Shown: one piece after another, positions 24,911 through 35,337 of the stretch
Layout of the letters: each line of letters starts with the position of its first letter
How positions within the stretch are numbered: position 1 is the stretch's first letter
Source: Herbaspirillum sp. GW103
Lineage (GTDB): Bacteria; Pseudomonadota; Gammaproteobacteria; Burkholderiales; Burkholderiaceae_D
DNA: 64,000 nt
Direction: 5' to 3'
Assembly (NCBI RefSeq): GCF_000261365.1
Contig: NZ_AJVC01000003.1
Location: 434,001-498,000, forward strand
Translations under genes and position numbers: made by a program
Notes under the pieces: model-generated
Databases searched by the model: none
Told to the model about the DNA's origin: nothing
The model's input: the letters and a program-made list of their open reading frames with translations, nothing else

Positions 24911-25455
24911 GCAATACGGTGTGCCGGATGGGTCACCGGCCAGATCAGTTAAAAACCTTCATCCTGGCCAGCCTAGATGCGAAAAATGCAAGAAATCGTC
25001 AAAAAGCAGACCGAATGCTAGCAAAAATGGTCCTCCTTGTCCTGAAGTTTATCCGCGGCCGCGTCGGCGAACGCGAGTATTGACAACGATTTCACCGGAA
25101 TTCGCTTGACCAAAATGATGCAACGCATTACTGTCCTGTTCTCCGCCTCCCACATCTGGGGCGTTTTTGTTCCTTGCCGGTGCTTCACATAAGGTCGTGC
25201 CGGTGCGAGGAAACGCTTTATAGGTTTAAAGCTTGTTTGTTCTAACCCGTGCCACAAGCGCGAGGAATCAGTAAAAGTCGAACTTGATCCAAGGCTGAAC
25301 GAGTCGCGTTGAGCGGCGTTTCAAACTCCACTACGGTTGGAGCGCAGAAACGGCGTGACCGCACAATAAAGGGATGCTGCCGGCAAGACGACGAATGCGA
25401 TTCCGTCAGGAGAGAACATCCGATCAATTTCCAATGGACCTTGAAAGGAAGCAGC
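24911..25455. other. 545-base region upstream of ilvB
   Basis: It separates the sigma-factor gene from the divergent ilvB. No convincing gene is present. A short ORF 25115-25192 (25 residues, seven Ile/Leu/Val) could be a leader peptide but lacks a good ribosome site. The last 150 bases fold into two nested hairpin systems, annotated separately. The middle part (25210-25250) is AT-richer (TTTATAGGTTTAAAG) and may hold the promoter. Confidence 0.5.
25313..25421 (+). promoter_or_regulatory. Structured ilvB leader RNA (candidate cis-regulator)
   Basis: Hairpin 1 has GCGG (25313-25316) pairing with CCGC (25359-25362), CGTTTC (25317-25322) with GAAACG (25347-25352) and CTCCA (25326-25330) with TGGAG (25338-25342). 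Element 2 has GGATG (25372-25376) pairing with CATCC (25417-25421), enclosing GACG-AAT/ATT-(C)-CGTC at 25390-25407. It ends 34 bases before the ilvB start. An acetolactate-synthase leader motif (ilvH RNA) is known from betaproteobacteria; membership here is a guess. Confidence 0.5.
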
Positions 25456-27171
<1,716 letters not shown>

Positions 27172-27175
27172 TAAC

Positions 27176-27667
27176 ATGCGCCATATCATTTCTGTGCTGC
27201 TGGAAAACGAAGCCGGCGCATTGTCCCGTGTCGTGGGTCTGTTCTCCGCACGCGGCTACAACATCGAAACGCTCACCGTTGCACCCACCGAAGATTCGAC
27301 CCTGTCGCGCATGACCATCGTGACCTCGGGTTCGGATGATGTGATCGAACAGATCACCAAACACCTGAATCGCCTGATCGAGGTGGTGAAGGTCGTCGAT
27401 CTGACCGAAGGCGCGCACATCGAGCGCGAACTGATGCTGATCAAGGTGCGCGCAGTGGGCAAGGAACGGGAAGAGATGAAACGCACTGCGGATATCTTCC
27501 GTGGCCGCATCATCGACGTCACCGAAAAGACCTACACGATCGAGCTGACCGGCGCCAAGAGCAAGCTGGACGCCTTCATCGACGCCCTGGATCGCACCGC
27601 GATCCTGGAAACGGTCCGTACCGGCGGCTCCGGCATCGGCCGTGGCGAGCGGATCCTGAAGATCTGA
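27176..27667 (+). CDS. ilvN: Acetolactate synthase small (regulatory) subunit
   Basis: 163 residues. The N-terminal ACT domain (HIISVLLENEAGALSRVVGLFSARGYN) binds the feedback effector valine in this family. The C-terminal domain (ADIFRGRIIDVTEKTYTIELTG) is typical of the IlvH/IlvN small subunit that activates the catalytic subunit. The start is only five bases from the ilvB stop, with GGAGGATC as ribosome site inside the end of ilvB, so the two subunits are coupled. The IlvH name would serve equally. Confidence 0.95.
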   Translation: MRHIISVLLENEAGALSRVVGLFSARGYNIETLTVAPTEDSTLSRMTIVTSGSDDVIEQITKHLNRLIEVVKVVDLTEGAHIERELMLIKVRAVGKEREEMKRTADIFRGRIIDVTEKTYTIELTGAKSKLDAFIDALDRTAILETVRTGGSGIGRGERILKI

Positions 27668-27736
27668 TCGACCGCGCCAGGCAGTACGCATCACACACAT
27701 ACACATACATTCAAATTCGAGTTACTCGGAACATAG

Positions 27737-28762
<1,026 letters not shown>

Positions 28763-28788
28763 TCTGCCGCTGGCAGCGCAAGACCCTG

Positions 28789-28821
28789 AAAACGCCACGG
28801 TTCGCCGTGGCGTTTTTTTTT
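28789..28821 (+). terminator. Rho-independent terminator of ilvBNC
   Basis: Ten-bp perfect stem AACGCCACGG/CCGTGGCGTT with a TTCG tetraloop and a long T run. Confidence 0.95.
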
Positions 28822-28978
28822 CGTCCATGTGCGGTGTCGCCCATGGTCATTGCGTTACGGCTTGTTGCACTTGGCCAAGAACCAATTCTTGACACATGTC
28901 GTCGAAGTGCCGGGTAGATGCTTGGCAGATGAAGCTATCATCACCCCCGTCACCGACCAAGAATAAAGAGGATCCCTT

Positions 28979-29770
28979 ATGACACCTTCCCGCAAACTGA
29001 TGCTGGGCGCCGTCCTGGCCACGGCCTGCATCGCTGCCCAGGCGCAGACATCGAACAGCGCCCCGGCGACTGTCCCGACCACCGGCACCCTGGTCGTGGT
29101 CCCGGCCAGCGGCGAAATCAGCGTACCGAACGATCAGGCGCGCGTGACCCTGCAGGTCGAAGAGCAGGACAAGGACAAGTCTGCCGCCGCCTCCCGCGTG
29201 AACCAGAAGATGAAGCAGGGCATCGAGCTCCTCAAGCGGCAGGATCCGCAGGCCGCGCTGAAGAGCTACGGTTATTACACCTACGCGGTCTATGCGGAAC
29301 CACCGCAGGTCACGCCGCAGCAGCCCCGTCAACCGGCCAAGGCGCGTCAGGTCGTGGGATGGCGGGTCGGCCAGTATCTGGAGATGACCACCGAGAACCT
29401 GGCGGCGCTGCCCAAGACCGTCTCCTCAGCCCAGGCCCTGATGAGCCTCAATGGCCTGCAATTCGGCTTGAGCCCGGCAGCGGCCAGGAAGCTGGATGCG
29501 ACCCTGGTCAATGCCACCTATCGCAACCTGGAAGAGCGCATCGGCTTCATCGCCCATGCCATGTACCGTGCGCCATCGGATGCGGTGGTTGAAACCGTGG
29601 ACTTCGAAGGCTCCGGCAACTATGCCGCAGCGGCGCCCGCGCCCATGATGGCCAAGGCCATGATGCGTTCGGACATGGCGCAGGAAAGTACGTCGGTCGC
29701 CGAGCCCAGCTTTGAGCCGGGTGAATCCACCGTCAACATGCGCCTGGTGGGCAAGGTGCGCTTCAAGTAA
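28979..29770 (+). CDS. SIMPL (DUF541) domain exported protein
   Basis: 263 residues. A signal peptide (LMLGAVLATACIAAQAQ) precedes a SIMPL-type domain: GTLVVVPASGEISVPNDQARVTLQVEEQDKD with the helix VNQKMKQGIELLK, and YRNLEERIGFIAH near the end. The family (E. coli YggE-like) is periplasmic and linked to oxidative stress tolerance, without known activity. GAGGATC precedes ATG 28979. It lies between ilvC and psd, where many relatives have the genes adjacent. An inverted repeat follows the stop. Confidence 0.85.
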   Translation: MTPSRKLMLGAVLATACIAAQAQTSNSAPATVPTTGTLVVVPASGEISVPNDQARVTLQVEEQDKDKSAAASRVNQKMKQGIELLKRQDPQAALKSYGYYTYAVYAEPPQVTPQQPRQPAKARQVVGWRVGQYLEMTTENLAALPKTVSSAQALMSLNGLQFGLSPAAARKLDATLVNATYRNLEERIGFIAHAMYRAPSDAVVETVDFEGSGNYAAAAPAPMMAKAMMRSDMAQESTSVAEPSFEPGESTVNMRLVGKVRFK

Positions 29771-29781
29771 GCCAATGAACC

Positions 29782-29804
29782 GAAGCGTTCGGTCCGAACG
29801 CTTC
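29782..29804. repeat. Perfect inverted repeat after the SIMPL gene
   Basis: GAAGCGTTC and GAACGCTTC around GGTCC, 11 bases after the SIMPL stop. No T run follows, so it is not a standard terminator. It may mark the mRNA 3' end or bind a regulator. Confidence 0.5.
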
Positions 29805-29842
29805 ATATCAAGAATCGTCAACCCGCTCGGGTTGGCAGGGGA

Positions 29843-29864
29843 GGGAGGCTATAATCGGCCTCCC
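29843..29864. promoter_or_regulatory. TATAAT box inside an inverted repeat
   Basis: A consensus TATAAT (29850-29855) is flanked by GGGAGGC (29843-29849) and GCCTCCC (29858-29864). It lies 37 bases before the next gene and is probably its -10 box with an overlapping operator. No strong -35 is visible, which fits an activated or repressed promoter. Confidence 0.4.
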
Positions 29865-29891
29865 TTTCCGTTTCAAGAAGATCATCTCATC

Positions 29892-30422
29892 ATGCGGACC
29901 TTCACCAAGCTGCTCCTGCCGCTCTTCACCGCCCTGGTGGCCAGCACGGCCCATGCCGACATCTGTGCCGACCTGCGCGCCATCCACCAGCAGTCGCAGT
30001 CGCATTTTGACGGCTGGAAGAAAGACGGCCCCGATTCCGTCATGAAGAGCGAGAAGCGCGGCCCGATCTATCTGTCCAACTTCATGCTCGATGGTGCCGA
30101 GAGTTGCGCCATTGCCGACAATTCCTCGGTCTATACCTGCATCTGGCGCTATCCCACGCCGGCCGACATGGGCCGCGCCTATCAGCGCCTGGTCAACGAT
30201 GTGAAGGCTTGTGCGCCGCTGGCGAAAGAGCCCCCGGGCATCATCGCCGACGAGCCGCAGGAGCGCCGTCAGGGCGACTTGCGCCAGATCACGGAAGTCA
30301 CCGGCCTGGACTACGCCGACGCCGAAGTGACGATTCTGATCGGACAGATGCAGCTGACCGGTCCGCGCGGCCTGGCGCGCAATGAGCTCAAGCTGAGCTT
30401 CTCGCGCCCGCAACCGCGCTGA
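29892..30422 (+). CDS. Exported four-cysteine protein of unknown function
   Basis: 176 residues. A signal peptide (LLLPLFTALVASTAHA) is probably cleaved before Asp23. The mature protein has four cysteines (25, 72, 83, 107), enough for two disulfides in the periplasm. One motif-like stretch is YTCIWRYPTPADMGRAY. I do not recognise a family. AAGAAG is the only nearby ribosome-like site. The TATAAT box at 29850 suggests its own promoter, and a hairpin at 30496 ends it. Confidence 0.75.
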   Translation: MRTFTKLLLPLFTALVASTAHADICADLRAIHQQSQSHFDGWKKDGPDSVMKSEKRGPIYLSNFMLDGAESCAIADNSSVYTCIWRYPTPADMGRAYQRLVNDVKACAPLAKEPPGIIADEPQERRQGDLRQITEVTGLDYADAEVTILIGQMQLTGPRGLARNELKLSFSRPQPR

Positions 30423-30495
30423 GGCGGTCCGCCGGGCCCGGATGGCCCGGCTCATGTCGTGCGGCGCCTCGAAACATTGTGCTCAATGGCCCGAG

Positions 30496-30537
30496 ATGCA
30501 CCGCCACCGGCCTGGTGGCGGTGCATTTCATTGCATT
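30496..30537 (+). terminator. Probable terminator
   Basis: Thirteen-bp perfect stem ATGCACCGCCACC/GGTGGCGGTGCAT with GGCCT loop, followed by a T-rich but interrupted tail. It ends the 29892 gene before the psd promoter, whose -35 box overlaps the tail. Confidence 0.65.
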
Positions 30538-30558
30538 TAACGGGCGCTGGACTAGAAT
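30531..30558 (+). promoter_or_regulatory. Candidate sigma-70 promoter of psd
   Basis: TTGCAT (30531-30536), 16-bp spacer, TAGAAT (30553-30558), 57 bases before the psd start codon. Confidence 0.5.
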
Positions 30559-30614
30559 AGGCACGCTTTTACTTTTGAACTTTCCGCGAGTACCGCGCGA
30601 TCCCTGGAGCAACA

Positions 30615-31259
30615 TTGAACAATAACCACTATCCCCATCCCATCATCGCCCGCGAAGGCTGGCCCTTCCTGACCATCGCCGTGGTCGTGGCAGCGCTGGC
30701 AAGCTATTTCTGTGGCGCCTGGTCCTTCCCGCTGTGGATCATCGCGCTGTTCGTGCTGCAGTTTTTCCGCGACCCGCCGCGCGTCATCCCGCAAGCCGCC
30801 AATGCCGTGCTGTCCCCGGCCGATGGCCGCATCGTTGTGGTGGCCCGTGCCCATGATCCCTACACTGACCGCGAAGCCCTGAAGATCAGCGTCTTCATGA
30901 ACGTCTTCAACGTCCATTCCAACCGTGCCCCGGTGGATGGCAAGATCGAGAAGGTGCAGTACTTCCCCGGCAGGTTCGTCAATGCCGACCTCGACAAGGC
31001 CTCGCTGGAAAACGAACGCAACGCCTTGGCCATCACCACCACCAGCGGCCACAGCGTGACCTGCGTGCAGGTGGCTGGCCTGATCGCCCGCCGTATCCTC
31101 TGCTACGTGAAGGCCGGCGACACCCTGGCCCGTGGTCAGCGCTATGGCTTCATCCGTTTCGGTTCGCGCGTGGACGTGTACCTGCCGCTGACGGCCACCC
31201 CCAAGGTCACCGTCGGTGAAAAGGTCTCGGCCACCGAAACCATTCTGGCCGAACTCTGA
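30615..31259 (+). CDS. psd: Phosphatidylserine decarboxylase, short (archaetidylserine) type
   Basis: 214 residues plus stop. An N-terminal membrane region (about 17-50) precedes the decarboxylase domain: [27 protein letters not shown] and the self-cleavage site RFGSR with Gly183-Ser184, giving the pyruvoyl group. It converts phosphatidylserine to phosphatidylethanolamine at the inner membrane. The start is TTG 30615, supported by GGAG six bases upstream. It pairs functionally with the downstream pssA. Confidence 0.92.
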   Translation: MNNNHYPHPIIAREGWPFLTIAVVVAALASYFCGAWSFPLWIIALFVLQFFRDPPRVIPQAANAVLSPADGRIVVVARAHDPYTDREALKISVFMNVFNVHSNRAPVDGKIEKVQYFPGRFVNADLDKASLENERNALAITTTSGHSVTCVQVAGLIARRILCYVKAGDTLARGQRYGFIRFGSRVDVYLPLTATPKVTVGEKVSATETILAEL

Positions 31260-31376
31260 TCACACCACGAAGGCCTCACCGCGGCCACCCCTGCATGCGC
31301 TTGCAGCGGTACCACGGATGAGGCCCAAGCGCAGACTGCGTACTGCGATTTCCGTCCTCCTCACTGATAGATATCG

Positions 31377-32237
31377 ATGCCCACATTACGACGACGCAAG
31401 GCCAAGCCCGGCATTCCCTTCCCGAAATCCCTGCGCCGCCCCAAGGTCGCGCAACTGGACGAGGCCGGGCAGGTAGTGGCGCGGCGGCGCTCGCGCGGCA
31501 TCTACCTGTTGCCCAACGCCTTCACCACGGCGGCGCTCTTCTGCGGGTTCTACGCCATCGTGATGGCCATGAACCTCAAGTTCGACTATGCCTCCATCGC
31601 CATCTTCGTGGCCATGGTGCTGGACAGCCTGGATGGTCGCGTGGCCCGCATGACCAATACCCAAAGCGAATTCGGCGCCCAGTACGACAGCTTGTCCGAC
31701 ATGGTCTCCTTCGGCGCCGCGCCGGCGCTGGTGGTCTATGAATGGTCGCTGCGCGGCATGGGCAAGCTGGGCTGGCTGGCGGCCTTCGTCTACTGCGCCG
31801 GCGGTGCGCTGCGCCTGGCCCGCTTCAATACCAACATCGCCGTGGTCGACAAGCGCTACTTCCAGGGCTTGCCCAGCCCGGCCGCGGCCGCCCTGGTGGC
31901 CGGTTTCGTCTGGCTGATGGATGACCTGCGCTTTGCCGGTACCGACCTGAGCTGGTACGCCTGGGTCATTACCCTCTACGCCGGCATCACCATGGTCACC
32001 AATGTGCCGTTCTACAGCTTCAAGGATGTCAACTTCCGCAAGCCGGTGCCCTTCATTGCGGCGCTGCTGGTGGTGGTGGCACTGGTGCTCATTTCCAGCG
32101 ACCCGTCCAAGGTATTGTTCGGACTGTTCGTGCTGTATGGCCTGTCCGGCTATGGCGTCTATGTCTGGCGCCGCATGAAGGGCAAGCCGGTCAGCATCGT
32201 GCAGACCACGGATGAGCACGGCGATGCCCCGCATTGA
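31377..32237 (+). CDS. pssA: CDP-diacylglycerol-serine O-phosphatidyltransferase
   Basis: 286 residues with about eight membrane segments. The CDP-alcohol phosphotransferase motif is complete: DGRVAR, then G eight residues later and the two aspartates of QYDSLSD. It makes phosphatidylserine from CDP-diacylglycerol and serine, the substrate for Psd. The N-terminal 40 residues are basic and cytoplasmic. It follows psd after 117 bases and is ended by a terminator. Confidence 0.93.
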   Translation: MPTLRRRKAKPGIPFPKSLRRPKVAQLDEAGQVVARRRSRGIYLLPNAFTTAALFCGFYAIVMAMNLKFDYASIAIFVAMVLDSLDGRVARMTNTQSEFGAQYDSLSDMVSFGAAPALVVYEWSLRGMGKLGWLAAFVYCAGGALRLARFNTNIAVVDKRYFQGLPSPAAAALVAGFVWLMDDLRFAGTDLSWYAWVITLYAGITMVTNVPFYSFKDVNFRKPVPFIAALLVVVALVLISSDPSKVLFGLFVLYGLSGYGVYVWRRMKGKPVSIVQTTDEHGDAPH

Positions 32238-32275
32238 TCCGGTTTTCTTGTAGGGCAGTAAAAAGACAAGGCGAT

Positions 32276-32302
32276 ACACCCGGCTCAGGCCGGGTGTTTT
32301 TT
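32276..32302 (+). terminator. Rho-independent terminator of psd-pssA
   Basis: Nine-bp perfect stem ACACCCGGC/GCCGGGTGT, loop TCAG, then five T. A 9-bp tandem duplication of GGCTATCGG (32307-32324) lies just downstream. Confidence 0.93.
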
Positions 32303-32398
32303 CGCTGGCTATCGGGGCTATCGGTTTTTATCGTTTCCATTCAGACATCGGAAAATGTAACTGAAGGAAACAGCAGCGACATCTGACCATGCCCGGCC

Positions 32399-32427
32399 TT
32401 GCCCATGCCCCCGGAGTTGCCTAGAAT
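32399..32427 (+). promoter_or_regulatory. Candidate sigma-70 promoter
   Basis: TTGCCC, 17-bp spacer, TAGAAT, placed 43 bases before the start of the orphan gene at 32470. Confidence 0.5.
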
Positions 32428-32469
32428 CGACGGGTAGCAGTCTTTTCCTGCATATTCCACATTGGCGGC

Positions 32470-32961
32470 ATGAACATGGCCATCGATACTTCATTGACAA
32501 CCCTCGGCGGTTCCGACCCCTACGGCCTGCCTGCCGGTGTCGTCCCCGGCAATCCGGTCAAGCCAGCCAACAACCCTGCGGCCCTGGCTCAGGCGGTCGC
32601 GCTGTCGACGGATGCTTCGGTGATCGTCACTCTGGGAGGCGGCTCGGCCGACAATGCCGGGCTGACCTACAATGCTGCCGGTCTGTTCGACAGCTTTGTC
32701 AGTGCCGGTACGCCGGTGAGCACCCCGGACAGCACGCAGACCGAGGCCACCCAATCCTATTACCAGGGTGTGCTGGGCAGCATTTCCGTCCCTTCTTCTT
32801 CCAACACGGGCATCTACGACGGCTCCGGCATGTTCAGCGGACAGGCCCTGGCTTCGCCGCTGTCCTTGCTGCTCAAGTCCAATCCCGACCTGACCGGTTC
32901 CATCGTCGAAGACATCGTCAATCAGAGCGTGGTCGGCGGCCTGATCTCGACGACGGCCTGA
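32470..32961 (+). CDS. Orphan Gly/Ser/Thr-rich protein
   Basis: 163 residues, not recognised. It is rich in Gly, Ser, Thr, Ala and Pro with almost no Lys or Arg (one Lys near 35 and one near 137), so it is strongly acidic. There is no signal peptide. Segments look like surface or export substrates: ASVIVTLGGGSADNAGLTYN and a C-terminal helix ending DIVNQSVVGGLISTTA. The composition and hydrophobic end recall proteins secreted without an N-terminal signal, but this is only resemblance. ATG 32476 is an alternative start. A promoter precedes it. Confidence 0.65.
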   Translation: MNMAIDTSLTTLGGSDPYGLPAGVVPGNPVKPANNPAALAQAVALSTDASVIVTLGGGSADNAGLTYNAAGLFDSFVSAGTPVSTPDSTQTEATQSYYQGVLGSISVPSSSNTGIYDGSGMFSGQALASPLSLLLKSNPDLTGSIVEDIVNQSVVGGLISTTA

Positions 32962-32988
32962 GTCCGTTCCCTTTTTCTTTCAGTGCGT

Positions 32989-33768
32989 TCAAGCGGCGAT
33001 GAGTGTGGCCAGATGGCTACACAGTGCGGGGTCCTGGGCGCTGCGTTCGCTGATGCGGTGATCCACACCCGGCAGGTCGATGATGCGGCAGTGGCTGGCC
33101 GAGGTGGCGTGCTGGCGGATCAGTTCGGCGATCTCCGCCGGAATGACGGCATCCTCGGCGGCGCGAATCAGGGTCAGTCGTCCGCGATAGGCGTGCATCA
33201 TCGGCAGCAGATCGGCGTCGCGCCAGCTGTGTGGCCGTCGCAAGGCGGCGCTGAAGGCTGGTCCGAAGGGCAGGGCGAAGGCTGCACCATCGTAGAGCGC
33301 CCCCACCAGGGTAACCACATGGGTGATCTGGTTGTCCGGCCGGCAGGCCAGGCGCAAAGCGATCTCGCCGCTCATGCTCACGCCCACGACGGTACGGGGA
33401 GCGACCGTCAAGCGATCCAGGGCGGCCTGCGCTTCGTCCAGGCGTTTGGTCAGGGAATTGGGTAGCAGGGCGCTGCTCTGCCCATGGCCGGAAAAGTCGA
33501 TGGCCGCACTGGCGCAACCGCGTGCGGCCAGGGACTGGCGCAAGGGCCACTGACGCTGGCGATCGCCTTGTCCGGCACCATGCAGTACCAAGGTGTGAAC
33601 CGACTGGCCCACCGTGCTGCCCAGGATATCGGCTGCCAGCGTTTCCGCACCGACCGCCAGGGTCAGTTCTTCACGTGCACAGGGTTCAGGCGCCGGCACG
33701 ATGTCAGTCGTCCGGGTGGCGCCGTTCGACGCCGGGCGTGCTGGCGTAATAATGGTGTTTTGCTTCAT
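32989..33768 (-). CDS. Alpha/beta hydrolase overlapping the diguanylate cyclase gene
   Basis: 259 residues. The strand-turn LVLHGAGQGDRQR provides the oxyanion region, GVSMSGEIALRLA is the nucleophile elbow (Ser in G-x-S-x-S rather than G-x-S-x-G), and AAEDAVIP and GVDHRIS give acid and histidine. ATG 33768 overlaps 65 bases of the upstream cyclase gene on the same strand. A GTG at 33699, just after the cyclase stop, would avoid the overlap and loses only a low-complexity start. The substrate is unknown. Confidence 0.78.
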   Translation of the reverse strand: MKQNTIITPARPASNGATRTTDIVPAPEPCAREELTLAVGAETLAADILGSTVGQSVHTLVLHGAGQGDRQRQWPLRQSLAARGCASAAIDFSGHGQSSALLPNSLTKRLDEAQAALDRLTVAPRTVVGVSMSGEIALRLACRPDNQITHVVTLVGALYDGAAFALPFGPAFSAALRRPHSWRDADLLPMMHAYRGRLTLIRAAEDAVIPAEIAELIRQHATSASHCRIIDLPGVDHRISERSAQDPALCSHLATLIAA

Positions 33769-35191
33769 ACATCAGGCTGTCCGCCCGCTGCACCACCTGC
33801 TCCAGGCGCTCGCCGGGAGCGCCGGTGGCGGCGCCCATGGACAGGCTCAGCGGCATGCCCGAGTAGTACTGATTGTTCACTTCGACCAGTTTCTCGATCT
33901 GTTCCATCAGCAACTGGCAGCCACGCTCGTCGGTGGCCGGCAGCAGGATGGCGAATTCGTCACCGCCGGTGCGCGCCACGCTGCCGGGACGTTCCACCGC
34001 CTTGCCCAGCACTTCGCCCACGCGCCGCAGCAGGGCGTCGCCGGTGGCATGGCCCAGCTCATCGTTGACTTGCTTCAAGCCATTGAGATCGGCCACGATC
34101 ACGCTGACCGGGAACGGTCCCTTGCGCTCCAGGCGGTTCAGTTCATCGACCATGTAGGCGCGATTGTGCAGCTTGGTCAGTTCATCGTGCTTGCCGAGAA
34201 ATTCGAGATAGGCTTCGGCCTTCTTGCGGGCGGTGATGTCGGTCAGGGCCACCAGCACCAGGTCCCAGTTGTTCTCGTGACCGGGGAAGACCGAGAATTG
34301 CAGGTGCACGTGCAGGGTCTCGCCGGTGAGAGAGTAGTTGACCACTTCGCGGTGGTGCAGCAGGTTGCCGTTCCACAGCTCGATCAACTGTTCGTTGAAA
34401 TGCGGTCGCATGTCGTCGCGGAACACGTCGGACAGGCGCGAGAGCAAGGTCGCCTTGTCCGGCGCGCCGAACATGGACAGCGTCTGCAGGTTCACGTCGA
34501 TGACGCGGATCTCCTGCATGCAGCGTTCCACGAATTCCGGATGCACATCCGTGAAGGTGCGGAAATCGGTGATGCCGATGCGATGCAGGTCGTCGAAGAG
34601 GCGCTTGACTGCGCTGAAATCTTCCACCCACAGCGAGATGGGTGAATATTCAAACAAGCCGCGCGCATAGTTTTCGCTGCGCGAGAGTTTCTTGCGCGCG
34701 GTTTCGCGTTCGGTCACGTTCTCGATGGCCAGCAGGACGTAATCCCAACTCTCTTCACTGCCGGGCATGATGCGGCCGGAGAGCTGGATGTCCAGACGCT
34801 TGCCGCCCAGGGTGTAATTCACGGTATAACTGGAAAAGGTGCTGCGGCCTTCCCATAACTGCACCATCTCGTCGATGAAGGTGTCGATCATGTCATCCCG
34901 GAACACCTTGTCCAGGTTCGCCACCAGATGCGCCAGGTCGCGCGCTTCATACCATTCCAGGGTGCGACGGTTGACCGCGACCACGCGGATCTGCATGGCG
35001 CAGGCCTGCGCCCGGCGGGGATCCTGGCTCAGGTAGCTGCGCAGGTCGGTCACGCCGTCGGCGCGCCATTGGTCGAACAGCCGCTTCAAGCCGCTGTAAT
35101 CCTCTTTCCACAAGGAAACGGGGGTCAGGTCGAAAGTCTCCTGTTCGGAAAGAGTCGGAACGGGGCGAGCGGGGGAGGATTCGTTCTGCAT
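33704..35191 (-). CDS. Diguanylate cyclase with duplicated sensor domain
   Basis: 495 residues. Two tandem PAS-like units of about 135 residues share the pattern SLWxEDxSxxKRLFD...GxTDxRxxxxxxP and FRDDM...LW.G (about 20-155 and 165-300). The GGDEF domain (about 330-485) has the active-site GGDEF at 409-413 and DLNGLKQVNDELGH. It lacks the RxxD inhibitory site and has no membrane helix, so it is a soluble, probably active c-di-GMP synthase. A 10-bp inverted repeat hides its ribosome site. The stimulus is unknown. Confidence 0.9.
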   Translation of the reverse strand: MQNESSPARPVPTLSEQETFDLTPVSLWKEDYSGLKRLFDQWRADGVTDLRSYLSQDPRRAQACAMQIRVVAVNRRTLEWYEARDLAHLVANLDKVFRDDMIDTFIDEMVQLWEGRSTFSSYTVNYTLGGKRLDIQLSGRIMPGSEESWDYVLLAIENVTERETARKKLSRSENYARGLFEYSPISLWVEDFSAVKRLFDDLHRIGITDFRTFTDVHPEFVERCMQEIRVIDVNLQTLSMFGAPDKATLLSRLSDVFRDDMRPHFNEQLIELWNGNLLHHREVVNYSLTGETLHVHLQFSVFPGHENNWDLVLVALTDITARKKAEAYLEFLGKHDELTKLHNRAYMVDELNRLERKGPFPVSVIVADLNGLKQVNDELGHATGDALLRRVGEVLGKAVERPGSVARTGGDEFAILLPATDERGCQLLMEQIEKLVEVNNQYYSGMPLSLSMGAATGAPGERLEQVVQRADSLMYEAKHHYYASTPGVERRHPDD

Positions 35192-35192
35192 G

Positions 35193-35222
35193 ACACTTCA
35201 TCTTTTGCTGATGATGAAGTGT
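35193..35222 (-). promoter_or_regulatory. Inverted repeat covering the cyclase ribosome site
   Basis: ACACTTCATC and GATGAAGTGT, perfect 10-bp arms with a 10-base loop, one base before the cyclase start codon. In the transcript the GAUGAAG ribosome-site region lies in the 3' arm, so folding would block initiation. It may alternatively be a DNA operator. Confidence 0.5.
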
Positions 35223-35337
35223 AATGGTTTTACGGAAACTTCTGCATTACTTCCCACCCCGGTTTTTCCGTTTTGCGCAACTTTATCGCTGAAATCCTGA
35301 TCCAGATGCGTATTTATTAACTAAAAGTTAATTTCGA

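Noticed and set aside
32307..32324. Tandem GGCTATCGG duplication after pssA
   Set aside because: Two copies only, in a short non-coding gap; too little to call a repeat element.
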